From Dactylorhiza incarnata (Eukaryota > Streptophyta > Magnoliopsida > Asparagales > Orchidaceae): a stretch of DNA of 64,000 bases. Position numbers and translations under genes: made by a program. This document shows, one piece after another, positions 54,620-64,000 of the stretch (positions are counted from its first letter, which is position 1; each line of letters begins with the position of its first letter). The DNA lies in assembly GCA_033032865.1 (NCBI GenBank), contig JAWHQI010000121.1, forward strand, positions 6,200,001 to 6,264,000, in the 5' to 3' direction. A model generated the notes under the pieces. It saw only the letters and a program-made list of their open reading frames with translations. It was not told where the DNA came from and ran no database searches.

Positions 54620-55460
54620 GTCTCCACTTTCAGTTAAGCTCTGCTCAGTGGAAGGTGTTGAGCTGCCTCCACTTCCAACTGAGCTCAACTCCCTTAAAGG
54701 TGTTGAGTTGTCTCCAATTCTAGTTGACCTCGGATCCCTGGAAGGTGTTGAGTTGTCTCCACTTCCAGTTAAGCTCTGCTCCCTGGAAGGTGTTGAGTTG
54801 TCTCAACATACAGCTGAGATCTGATCCCTAGAAGGTGTTGAGTGGTCTCCACTTACAGCTGAGCTCTACTCTCTGGAAGGTGTTTTGTTGTCTCCACTTC
54901 CAGTTGAGCTCTGCTCCTTGGAAGGTGTTGAGCTCTGCTCCCTGGAAGGTGTTGAGTTGTCTCCACTTCCAGTTGAGCTCTGCTCCCTGGAAGGTGTTGA
55001 GTTGTCTCCACTTCTAGCTGAGCTCTGCTCCCTGGAAGGTGTTGAGTTGTCTCCACTTCCAGTTGAGCTCTACTCCCTGGAAGGTGTTGAACTGCCTCCA
55101 CTTCTAGTTGAGCTCTGCTCCCTAGAAGGTGTTGAGTTGTCTCCACCTGCCAGTTGAGCTCTGCTCCCTAGAAGGTGTTGAGCTGCATCCACTTCAAGTT
55201 GAGTTATGCTCCCTGGAAGGTGTTGAGTTGTTCTCCACTTCTAGTTTAGCTCTGCTCCCTGGAAGGTTTTGAGTTGTCTCCAATTCCAGTTGAGCTTGGC
55301 TCCCTGGAAGGTGTTGAGCTGCCTCCACTTCCAGCTAAGCTCTGCTCCCTGAAAGGTGTTGAGTTGTCTCCACTTCCAGTTGAGCTCGGCTCCCTGGATG
55401 GTGTTGAGTTGTCTCCACTTCAAGTTGAGCTCTGCTCCCTAGAAGGTGTTGAGTGTTCTC
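54620..55460 (+). repeat. Minisatellite T4, right part (45-bp units)
   Basis: About 18 units, mostly 45 bp (some 46-48). Each contains CTTCCAG and CTGGAAG as inverted arms around a GAGCTC palindrome, so each unit can fold. The array begins with the TSD of D and is cut by element F after GTTGAGTGTTCTC. Frames on both strands persist because 45 is a multiple of 3; they are not genes. Confidence 0.93.
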
Positions 55461-55514
55461 TGTAACACCTCCATTTCTAGTGCACTGAAATCAGCAGCTT
55501 GCTGAGTTGTAAAG

Positions 55515-56590
55515 CTAACGCCCGCGTTAGAGCTAACACCAGGCGTTAGCCAAGATGAGTTCATCGACCGCGGGGAAGCTAATGCATGCGTTACCGCTAA
55601 CGCCAGGCGTTAGGCGGCAAGTTTGTCGAACGCAGCTCGCCGTTCGTCGAACGCAGCTTTCTCGCCGTTCGTCGAACGCAATTTTCTCGTCGTTCGTCGA
55701 ACGCAGCTCATTGTTTGTCGAACGCAGCCTTCTCGTCGTTCGTCGAACGCGGCTTTCTCGACGTTCGTCGAACGCAACTCGCCGTTCGTCGAATGTATCT
55801 TTCTCGCCGTTCGTCGAACGCAGCTTTCTAGCCCAATTCGTCGAACGCAGCTCGACGTTCGTCGAATGCAGATCGTCAAATGCAGTCGGGCCTTAAGCGG
55901 ATGTGGACAAGGTCAGCCACTGCCTTAAGGGCTAATGCCTGGAGGTAGGTACTAACGCCGGCGGTAGCTAAGAAACTTTAAAAGGCAGCCAAATTCAGTT
56001 TCCCTTCTATTTTCCTGATTCCAAGTTCGTTCCAAAGGCAGATCAGAAGGAAGGAGGTCTTTTTGGGCTAGCTTTTGCTTGTGTTAAGAGCAAATCCGTG
56101 AGGGAGATTACTTGTGTGTTTGCCATCGTCGATCTACTGAAAAGGAAGCTGTTGTCAAAAGAATCCAGCCAAGTTCCTCTCAGATCTATGGCACCGAAAC
56201 GAGCGTCGAGGGTAACGATTCTCCTTCCTAATCTTTGGACATGTACATCCGTTGATTTGCATGATTTTTGGGAGACTTCTACTAATTAGTAGATGGGTTC
56301 TTCCGGTGGGTCGATCTTATCCCCACAAAGTTTGCATATAGAGTCCGGAATGGTAGTACAGACATAGGCATGTTGTGTGAAGCCCATCTGGACAGGTCGA
56401 TCCGGATTGGTGATGTTTCTTGCTTGTAGCGTGCCGAAGAAGACTCCGTATATATACTGTAGTTCAGGTTCTTGTACCGTGTCGTACAGTAAATTAATCT
56501 AGAGGTGTTGCCCAGAAAATACCCGAGAAAAGTGAACAGAACTGGGTTCTGTTACTAACGCCAGGCGTTAGAGCTAACGCCGGCGGTAGC
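55515..56590 (+). repeat. Paired quasi-palindromes in LTR of F
   Basis: Examples: GCTAACACCAGGCGTTAGC near 55535, CTAACGCCAGGCGTTAG near 55596 and 56555, CTAACGCCGGCGGTAG near 55952 and 56575. All four sites are kept in the 3' LTR (about 62341, 62405, 62754, 63378). The sequence matches the motif of copia elements A to D. Confidence 0.88.
55620..55870 (+). repeat. GTTCGTCGAACGCAG tandem array in LTR of F
   Basis: About eleven copies of a 23-30 bp unit built on the palindrome GTTCGTCGAAC followed by GCAGCTTTCTCGCC. The 3' LTR has a similar array (62450-62700) with a different number and order of units. Minus and plus frames (for example RRTQLSRRSSNAA) are repeat artefacts. Confidence 0.9.
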
Positions 56591-57477
56591 TCCAGGTGAG
56601 AAGATCGTGTGACCCCATATGGTTACAGTTAGATGGGCACAAGGGGAAGCTGGACCCGTGTCAGGCATAGTTGAATACTGACATTTATGAGTGCGGGCAC
56701 AAGCTGAACCGAACCCGTTCCATAGCCGGTCAGTGACGAGGTCGCTCCTCCGCGGTCACTAAGGGAATTTTGGATTAGAAACCGTCAGGTAGTGCTAGCC
56801 TAGCCTTACGGTCCCAGCTCATAGTGAGAATCCAAGTTGAAAAAGGACTTGTCGATTACGTGTCGTGAGAGCACAAAGCGTGTAAGCCTAAATCCGAGTT
56901 GAAAAAGGACTTGTCGATGAATGCAATGCTTCTATGCGGTGCTTAGACGCACCTGTGACATATATACTGTTGTTGTTTACTTGCAGGGAAGGAGCACCGC
57001 CGCCCCGAGCATAGGGTGGGGTCGTTATAAATCTTGGTCAGCTAAAGCTGACCGGTTACTTGTTTGCCCACCGCTTGGTGGATTTGTTTATACAGGTCCC
57101 GGCGAGACTAGCGAGAAATAGCGGGCTGAAGCCCTTGCTGCTGTGTTGTGCTGGCCCTTGAAGTCCAAAGTTTTTGTTTAGTGTTGTTCATGTGTGGCCA
57201 GCCTGCGCGACGATGTTTGGAAGCCACCTTTATTATGGAAACAAACCTTGTAATTACCTTAATGTATTTCATTCCTAGTAGTAGCTGTGGACAATGTATG
57301 AACTGGTTTAATTAAAAAGTTCAATGCTTCCGTTGTGTGACTCTGTGGTCTGAGATGGTTATGTTATTAACTATTTAATGCTAATTTAAGTACCGCTCTC
57401 TTCTGTTCATTTCATATGGCGTGGGGTCCCGGCCGAACCTACTGTTATATGCTATGTAATAGGGAGGGTGTTACAAA

Positions 57478-57490
57478 TGTGTATCAGAGG
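57478..57490 (+). promoter_or_regulatory. Primer binding site of F (tRNA-iMet type, mutated)
   Basis: TGTGTATCAGAGG, two bases after the LTR; one position in the TGGTATCAGAG core is changed or a base is inserted. Confidence 0.7.
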
Positions 57491-57765
57491 GAGGTCTCGA
57501 TCCCTTTCCGTTCGAATTCGTGGTCGAATTCTTTTAAGAGGTGGTGAGCACGTGTGTGCGTCGCCTTTAACTCATGTAAATAACCAGTAATTGTCCACTT
57601 TAGGAATGCAATACATGTATGTGTGTAGCATTGGGATGGAACTTCTGTGTTTTGTGCACATGTTTAGGTGGCTGGGAAAGGAGCGGGGCCGTATCGACCC
57701 CCGCGTTCGACTGCAAGTAGTGCACCAACTGCGGTGCGGACCCCTCCTCTACTGAAACAGTAAGG

Positions 57766-58700
57766 ATGGTAGCTGAGGCAGTGTTTGTGATGTTCACGGC
57801 ACAACCTGGAGGGAATGTCCCTGGACAGCCTCCTACTCCTGGAGTGGCTCCAGTGCTGGTTGCAGCAGCTGAGCCTGCGGTTGAACGGCTAGTTCCACTG
57901 AGGGAACGAAGAGCTCCAGACCAACAGCTACAATACTTTTTGAGTTTCCATCCTCCTACGTTCACGGGGCAGGAACCCCAACACAAGCTGAGGATTGGTT
58001 GTCAAGGGTGCGCAAGACCTTGAAGGCCACTGATACAGAGGAAGGGCAGAAAGTTACATTGGCAACCTTCCTACTTGATGGGGAGGCGCAGCTGTGGTGG
58101 GATGAGATGGAGTTGCATCAGCTAGCGGGAAGGCACCTGACGGATATCTCTTTTGATGAGTTTTCCAGACTGTTCTTGGCGCGGTATCTTCCACCGGCCC
58201 AACAGATAGAGATGGAAAATCAGTTCAACCGTCTGACTCAGGGTGATAGTATGATCGACGACTATCTACACGAGTTTACACGGTTGGGGTGCTATGCAGG
58301 CGTGACATTTGTGGATGAAGCCCGTAAGACAAATCGGTTTTACGAAGTCCTGCGAGAAGAGTTGCGGTTCCTTCTGACAGGGCCAATGACACAAGGGTTT
58401 ATGACCTGAAGCGGTTCCAAAGCAGGAAGGAGCTAGCAGTAGTCAAGCCAGAGTTCAAAGTATCAAGCTCTGCGAAGTCGGGATAAGGCAAATGGAAGAA
58501 AGGAGCGTGGCCGTTTAGGTCAACCCAATATTCAGTTTCAGGAGTGACTGGGCGAGGCCCAATCATTTGTTACAACTGCGCCAAGCCGGGACATATAGCT
58601 CGTGATTTTCGTAGTGGAAAGAAGGCAGTTGCGGCCTATGCGACAGAGAAAGGGAAGGCAGCAGAGTCAACCGCATCCCACACTGCTCTAGACCAGCCTA
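57766..58700 (+). pseudogene. gag: gag of F
   Basis: Opens with MVAEAVFVMFTAQPGG, then FHPPTFTGQE. A frameshift near 57980 leads to DWLSRVRKTLKATDTEEGQK, FLLDGEAQLWWDEM and FSRLFLARYLPPAQQ, a gypsy gag core. A second shift near 58395 leads to VYDLKRFQSRKEL. The zinc knuckle reads CYNCAKPGHIARDF (58568-58609); its last Cys is Phe. The start is the first Met before the conserved region and is uncertain. Confidence 0.85.
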
Positions 58701-58801
58701 GAGTTTACAACCTTGGACAGTAGGAGGCCATCAAACAGAACGATGTGGTGACAGGTATGCGATAGTATATAGCTTTTATTGATTTTTATACTTCATACCC
58801 T

Positions 58802-60230
58802 ATGCATTGCTTGTTAACCATTTATGTACTAGGCTTTGTCCTGATCTTTAACTCTCCGGCGATAGCACTATTTGATACGGGTGCTTCACATTCCTTTCTA
58901 TCGGAGGCCTTCATACAGCAACTTGGAGTGTCTTTGTCATTTAGACAGGAACGATTAAATGTGTTGCTACCCAATGGGTGTTCTATGCGTGCGGATCGAG
59001 GCTGTGTGGTAAAGGTACAAATAGGAAGTTAAGATTTTGATTTGGAAGCACTGATACTCCCGCTTTCGGAGTTCGATGTGATCTTTGGTATGGACTGGCT
59101 GTCGGCGCAGCAGGCCTACATTGATTGCACTTCTAAGGAGGTCACACTGGGGCGGAATACTGAACGTGCGACTATGTTTGCCGGATTGCGTGGATCGGGC
59201 AAGATGTTGATGTCTGTTGTCCAAGTGGTTAAGGCAGTTCGGCAAGGTGCAGAGTTGTGTGTTGTGCTATTGGGGTCTGCAAAACCTCAACCCAGTTTGA
59301 GTGACGTTCCTATTATTTCAGAGTATCTAGATGTGTTTCCGAAAGATCTTCCTGGGGCGCCACCTCAGCTAGAGATTGACTTCATTATAGAGTTGGTGTC
59401 ATGTGCCAAGACTGTGTCACGCTCTCCGTATCGTATTGCGCCAAAGGAGATGGTGGAGTTGAAAGTTCAATTACAGGAGTTGCTAGAGCAGGGATATATA
59501 CGCCCAAGTACATCCCCTTGGGGTGCTCCGGTCCTTTTTGTGAAGAAGAAGGACGGAAGCCTACGTCTCTGTATCGACTACCGTGAATTGAACAAGCTGA
59601 CCAAGAAGAACAAGTATCTGATTCCTCGAATCAATGACTTATTTGATCAGCTAGTTGGGTCAACTGTGTATTCAAAGTTGGATCTCAAATCTGGCTACTA
59701 ATAGTTGCGAATTCTGGATTATGATATCCCCAAGACAGCATTCAGTACCCGTTACGGACACTTCGAGTTTACAGTGATGCCATTTGGATTGATGAATGCG
59801 CTGTCAGTATTTATGGATCTAATGAATAGAACCTTCAGAGAGTGCCTCGATCGATTTGTCATCGTCTTCATCGACGATATCTTGGTGTACTCTCAGTCTG
59901 AAGAAGAACACGCGATTCATTTGCGCGTAGTTTTGGACACCCCTCGACGTAGTCAACTTTATGCCAAGTTCTCCAAGTGCGAGTTCTGGCTAGCCTCAGT
60001 AGCGTTCCTTGGTCATGTTGTTAGTGGCGAGGGTATCGCAGTGGATCCAGCAATGATTGATGCAATCCAGAAGTGGCCCGTTTTGGCAACAGTAGCGGAA
60101 GTCAGGAGTTTTCTTGGACTTGCCGGCTACTATCGGCGCATCGTGGAGAACTTCTCACGGATCTCACTACCTCTCACCACATTGACAAGGAAGGATCAGA
60201 AGTTTGTCTGGTCACCGGAGTGTGCACGGG
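58802..60230 (+). pseudogene. pol: Protease and reverse transcriptase of F
   Basis: Protease: ALFDTGASHSFLSEAFI (DTG active site) to [15 protein letters not shown], with a stop at 59030-59032. [36 protein letters not shown] and SKLDLKSGY, then two stops in a row (59699-59704, in place of the usual HQ), then VMPFGLMNA and the catalytic [10 protein letters not shown], ending with [12 protein letters not shown] and [15 protein letters not shown]. The order and motifs are full length for a chromovirus; the double stop kills it. Confidence 0.92.
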
Positions 60231-60655
60231 CTTTTGAGGAACTGAAGAGGCGTCTGACCACGACACCAATTCTGTGTTTGCCATGTGGTGCAGAAGGTTA
60301 TGAAATTTATAGTAATGCATCAGGGAGAGGCTTAGGCTACGTACTTCTTCAGCATGGTCAAGTGATAGTGTACGTCTCTCTCCAATTGAAAGTGCATGAG
60401 AGAAATTACCCGGTCCATGACTTGGAGTTGGCGGCCGTGATCTTCGCTCTAAAATTGTGGCGACACTATTTGTATGGCGTGAAGGTGGATATCTTTACGG
60501 ACCATAAGAGCCTCAAGTATCTGTTAACTCAGAAGGAGCTCAATATGCGACAACGAAGGTGGATGGAGTTCCTGGGGGACTACACTTTCAAGATGCATTA
60601 TACTCCCTGAAAGGGAAATGTAGTCGCAGATGCTTTGAGCCGGAGGGCTTTTGCA
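60231..60655 (+). pseudogene. pol: RNase H of F
   Basis: Continues the RT frame: [20 protein letters not shown] (the first catalytic Asp, usual SDAS, is Asn), [20 protein letters not shown] and [12 protein letters not shown]. It stops at 60608-60610 (TGA where Gly is usual) and carries on as GNVVADALSRR. Loss of the Asp would inactivate the nuclease. Confidence 0.85.
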
Positions 60656-62205
60656 CAGGACAACTGGATTCAGATGTATGATCCACGTCTGATCAGTGAC
60701 TTGGAAGCCTTGGAGATCTCCTGTGTGGAGAAGAGTTCTAGTGCGAGTGCGTGCTTGAACTGGACGGAGGTGCAATACGACCTCGTGGATAGAATACGAC
60801 AGGCCCTGGAGCTTGATTCGAGCATGCAACACTATTTGGCTGAGTCTGAGGTTGGGACTGCTGCAGAATTTGTGTTGGACGACGGTCTGATGTGGAAAGA
60901 CGGTCGGTTGTGCGTCCCAAATGTGGGTAAGTTGCGGGAGGAATTGATGTATGAAGCCCATTTTACCAAATACTCAATTCACCCGGGGAGCACAAAGATG
61001 TACCAAGATATGAAAAAGCTATTTTGGTGGCCAGGATTGACGAAAGGCATCGCCTTATACGTGGCAAAATGCAAAACTTGCACACTTGTGAAGGCGGAAT
61101 GTCAGAAACCTGGAGGTTTCCTGAAGTCGTTGCCTGTACCGGAATGGAAATTTGATGACATTTCGATGGATTTCGTGCATGGGTTGCAGAGATCGCAGAG
61201 TGGGAATGATGCCGTATGGGTGATCGTGGATCGCTTGACGAAGGTAGCCCACTTTATTCCAAACCGGAAGGACGATTCAGTTGAAAAATTGGCAAAGCTA
61301 TATGTGGATAGTATCGTACGATTGCACGGTGTGCCCCGTAGCATCGTAAGTGACCGAGATGGGCGCTTTACTTCAAAATATTGGAGGCTAATCCACCAGT
61401 TATTGGGTACCAAGCTGAAGTTTAGTACTGCCTTCCACCCTCAAACGGATGGACAGACTAAACGAACGAATAGGACTCTGGAGGATATGCTCCGTATGTG
61501 CGTCCTGGAGTTCGGTAAGAAGTGGGAAGATCATCTCTACATGATCGAATTCGCTTATAATAACAGCTATCAGGCAAGTATAAAGATGGCACCCTTTGAG
61601 GCCCTCTATGGTAGAGCTTGCCGCACTACCTTAGCCTGGGCGGAGACAGGTGAAACGAAGCTGTTTAAGCGAAAGGAAGTCGAAGATGGAAATTCGGCTA
61701 TTCAAACAATCCGGGAGAGATTGTTAATTGCGCAAGATAGACAGGCGAAATACTACAATGCCAAGCACAGAAACATCGAGTTCGCCGTGGGCGATTGGGT
61801 TTATCTAAAGATCAAACCTTTCAAGGGTGTGTCCAGGATTCGGCGCTTGAAAAAGCTGAGTCCGAGGTACCTTGGACCGTTTGAGATTCTGGAGCGTGTT
61901 GGTGAAGCTGCCTATCGGCTCGCTCTTTCGACAGAGTTGAGCGGATTGCATGATGTGTTTCACATCTCTGTGCTGCGGAAATCTGTGCTAGAGCCTAGCC
62001 AGGTCTTGGTAACAAATCAGGTGTCAGACAATGATAAGCTGAAGACGTTGGTCTTGCCTATTTGCATTGAAGACACTGAGGTCAGGCAGTTGCGAAATAA
62101 AATGATCTGAATGGTCAAAGCCCGCTGGAATAATTGCGGTCGTGAGGAGCTTTCTTGGGAACGGGAGCACACCATGCGGGATCAGTTCCCCGAATTGTTC
62201 CATAA
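60635..62205 (+). pseudogene. pol: Integrase and chromodomain of F
   Basis: A 491-codon frame (60635-62110). The zinc region reads HFTKYSIHPG ... CKTCTLVKA. The core has Asp in SMDFVHGL and VSDRDGRFTS, but the third position reads GQTKRTNRTLEDML, so the catalytic Glu is Lys. The GPY/F region follows (LSPRYLGPFEILERVGEAAY, LHDVFHISVLRK). A TGA at 62108-62110 cuts off the chromodomain tail, which reads on as KARWNNCGREELSWERE and MRDQFPELF. Confidence 0.92.
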
Positions 62206-62270
62206 AGGTACAACTTATGTTTTGTATCTTTTTATTTTCTCTGCGCTGTTAAAATTTCGGGACGAAATTT

Positions 62271-62288
62271 CTTAAAAGAGGGGAGAAT
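62271..62288 (+). promoter_or_regulatory. Polypurine tract of F
   Basis: AAAAGAGGGGAGAA directly upstream of the 3' LTR start TGTAACACC, preceded by GGGACGAAATTTC, a usual feature of Del/Tekay elements. Confidence 0.85.
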
Positions 62289-64000
62289 TGTAACACCTGC
62301 ATTTCCAGTGCACTGAAATCAGCAGCTTGCTGAGTTGTGAAGCTAACGCCAGCGTTAGAGCTAACGCCAGGCATTAGCCAAGATGAGTTCGTCGACCGCA
62401 GAGAAGCTAACGCGGGCGTTACAACTAACGCCAGGCGTTAGCCGGCAAGTTCGTCGAACGCAGCTCGCCGTTCGTCGAACGCAGCTTGCCGTTCGTCGAA
62501 CGCAATTTTCTCGCCGTTCGTCGAACGCAGCTTTCTCGCCGTTCGTCGAACGCAGCTTTCTCTCCGTTCGTTGTACGCAGCTTTCTCGCCGTTCGCGCAG
62601 CTCGCCTTTCGTCGAATGCAGCTTTCTTGCCGTTCGTCGAACGCAGCTTTCTAGCCCAATTCGTCGAACGCAGCTCGACGTTCGTCGAACGCAAATCGTC
62701 AAACGCAGTCGGACCTTAAGCAGCTGTGGATAAGGTCAGCCACCGCCTTAAGGGCTAACGCCCGGCGGTAGGTACTAACGCCAGCGGTAGCTAAGAAACT
62801 TTAAAAGGCAGCCAAATTCAGTTTCCCTTCTATTTTCCTGATTCCAAGTTCGTTCCAAAGGCAGATCAGAAGGAAGGAGGTCTTTTTGGGATAGCTTTTA
62901 CTTGTGTTGAGAGCAAATCCGTGAGGGAGATTACTTGCGTGTTTTCCATCGTCGATCTAGTGAAAAGGAAGTTGTTGTCAAAAGAATCCAGCAAAGTTCC
63001 TCTCAGATCTATGGCACCGAAACGAGCGCCGAGGGTAACAATTCTCCTTCCTAATCTTTGGACATGTACGTCCATTGATTTGCATGATTTTTGGGAGACT
63101 TCTACTAATTAGTCAATGGGTTCTTCCGGTGGGTCGATCTTATCCCCACAAAGTTTGCATATAGAGTCCGGAATGGTAGTACGGACATAGGCATGTTGTG
63201 TGAAGCCCATCTGGATAGTTCGATCCAGATTGGTGATGTTTCCTGCTTGTAGCGTGCCGGAGAAGACTCTGTATATATGATGTAGTTCGGGTTCTTGTAC
63301 CGTACCATACAGTAAATTAATCTGGAGGTGTTGCCCAGAAAATACCCGAGAAAAGTGAACAGAACGGGATTCTGTTACTAACGCCAGGCGTTAGAGCTAA
63401 CGCCGACGGTATCTCTAGGTGAGCAGATCGTGTGACCCCATGTGGTTTCAGTTAGATGGGCACAAGGGGAAGCTAGACCCGTGTCAGGCATAGTTGAATA
63501 CTGACATTTATGAGCGCGGGCACAAGCTGAACCGAACCCGTTCCATAGCTGGTCAGTGACGAGGTCGCTCCTCTGCGGTCACTGAGGGAATTTTGGATTA
63601 GAAACCGTCAGGTAGTGCTAGCCTAGCCTTACGGTCCCAGCTCATAGTGAGAATCCAAGTTGAAAAAGGACTTGTCGATTATGTGCCGTGAGAGCACAAA
63701 GCGTGTAAGTCTAAATCCAAGTTGAAAAAGGACTTGTCGATGAATGCAATGCTTCTATGCGGTGCTTAGACGCACCTGTGACATATATACAGTTGTTGTT
63801 TACTTGCAGGGAAGGAGCACCGCCGTCCTGAGCATGGGGTGGGGTCATTATAAATCTTGGTCATCTAAAGCTCACTGGTTACTTGTTTTCCCACCGCTTG
63901 GTGGATTTGTTTGTACAAGTCCCGGCGAGACTAGCGGGAAATAGCGGGCCGAAGCCCTTGCTGTTGTGCTGTGCTGGTCCTTGAAGGCCAAAGTTTTTGT
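62289..64000 (+). repeat. 3' LTR of F (cut by window end)
   Basis: Matches the 5' LTR from TGTAACACC for 1712 bp. Differences are scattered single bases plus changed unit number in the GTTCGTCGAAC array (62450-62700). The remaining 300 bp and the TSD lie outside. Confidence 0.95.

Larger units (their letters stand above)
55461..57475 (+). repeat. 5' LTR of F (2015 bp)
   Basis: Ends TGTAACACC and GGTGTTACA are perfect 9-bp inverted repeats. It contains four quasi-palindrome pairs (55515-55555, 55577-55615, 55930-55970, 56553-56590) and a tandem GTTCGTCGAAC array (55620-55870). Open frames here are on repeats or are chance. Confidence 0.95.
55461..64000 (+). mobile_element. Tekay/Del-type chromovirus F (right end outside window)
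   Basis: LTRs 55461-57475 and 62289-64000 (cut by the window). The order is gag, protease, RT, RNase H, integrase and a C-terminal chromodomain. TGTAACACC...GGTGTTACA ends, 2-kb LTRs and the tail ending in MRDQFPELF with GGGACGAAATTTC just before the polypurine tract all point to the Tekay/Del clade. The left flank is minisatellite T4; the TSD would be TTCTC (55456-55460), unconfirmed. Confidence 0.93.

Noticed and set aside
54835..55465. Repeated open frames on both strands with units like SPLPVELCSLEGVEL
   Set aside because: The 45-bp minisatellite unit is a multiple of three, so a frame stays open by default. It is not a gene.
55555..55928. Frames such as RRTQLSRRSSNAA in the LTRs of F (also 62361-62733)
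   Set aside because: Produced by the GTTCGTCGAAC tandem array; present on both strands and in both LTRs.
1..64000. A host protein-coding gene, tRNA or rRNA gene
   Set aside because: Read on both strands, every stretch of convincing coding sequence belongs to a transposable element or to the captured GH20 fragment. No tRNA-like or rRNA-like sequence was recognised apart from primer binding sites.

Overview
This window looks like intergenic heterochromatin of a flowering plant with a large, repeat-rich nuclear genome. I found no intact host gene, no rRNA or tRNA gene and no sign of bacterial sequence. Nearly every base belongs to LTR retrotransposons, to tandem arrays probably derived from them, or to one DNA transposon. 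All coding regions carry stops, frameshifts or large deletions. The species cannot be named from the sequence.

Layout, with nesting read from LTR pairs and target-site duplications (TSDs). (1) 1-8567: Sirevirus-type Ty1/copia element A, plus strand; its left end lies outside the window and it sits inside the gag of gypsy element G. (2) 8568-11310: 5' end of G, minus strand. (3) 11311-11942 and 28138-28503: a 94-bp tandem array (T1) split by H, a non-autonomous gypsy element on the minus strand (11943-28137, TSD CTTTC). H is split by C, a gag-only Sirevirus derivative on the minus strand (16160-24880, TSD GATGT). (4) 28504-30334 and 42192-43560: an old Tat-like gypsy element Z, with a G-rich 80-bp array (T2) on its left. 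Z is split by chromovirus E (30335-42191, TSD GCTTG), which in turn holds a 5'-deleted Sirevirus, B (about 32621-36905). (5) 43611-44790: 81-bp and 84/88-bp arrays (T3a, T3b), then a 45-bp minisatellite (T4). T4 is split by D, a second gag-only Sirevirus (44954-54619, TSD GTCTC). One LTR of D holds a hAT transposon (46240-48030, 8-bp TSD) that carries a piece of a host beta-hexosaminidase gene. (6) 55461-64000: Tekay/Del-type chromovirus F, plus strand, running off the right edge.

The most unusual signal is in the non-coding DNA. Short quasi-palindromes with consensus CTAnCGCCnGGCGnTAG, usually in adjacent pairs, recur in LTRs and UTRs of the copia elements A, B, C and D, inside the gag frame of A, and in the LTRs of the unrelated gypsy element F. 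A and F also share a second palindrome, GTTCGACGAAC. Elements G, H and D and array T2 have their own reiterated hairpins of similar design but different sequence. Sirevirus 3' UTRs also carry twin stem-loops whose arms differ between copies yet still pair.
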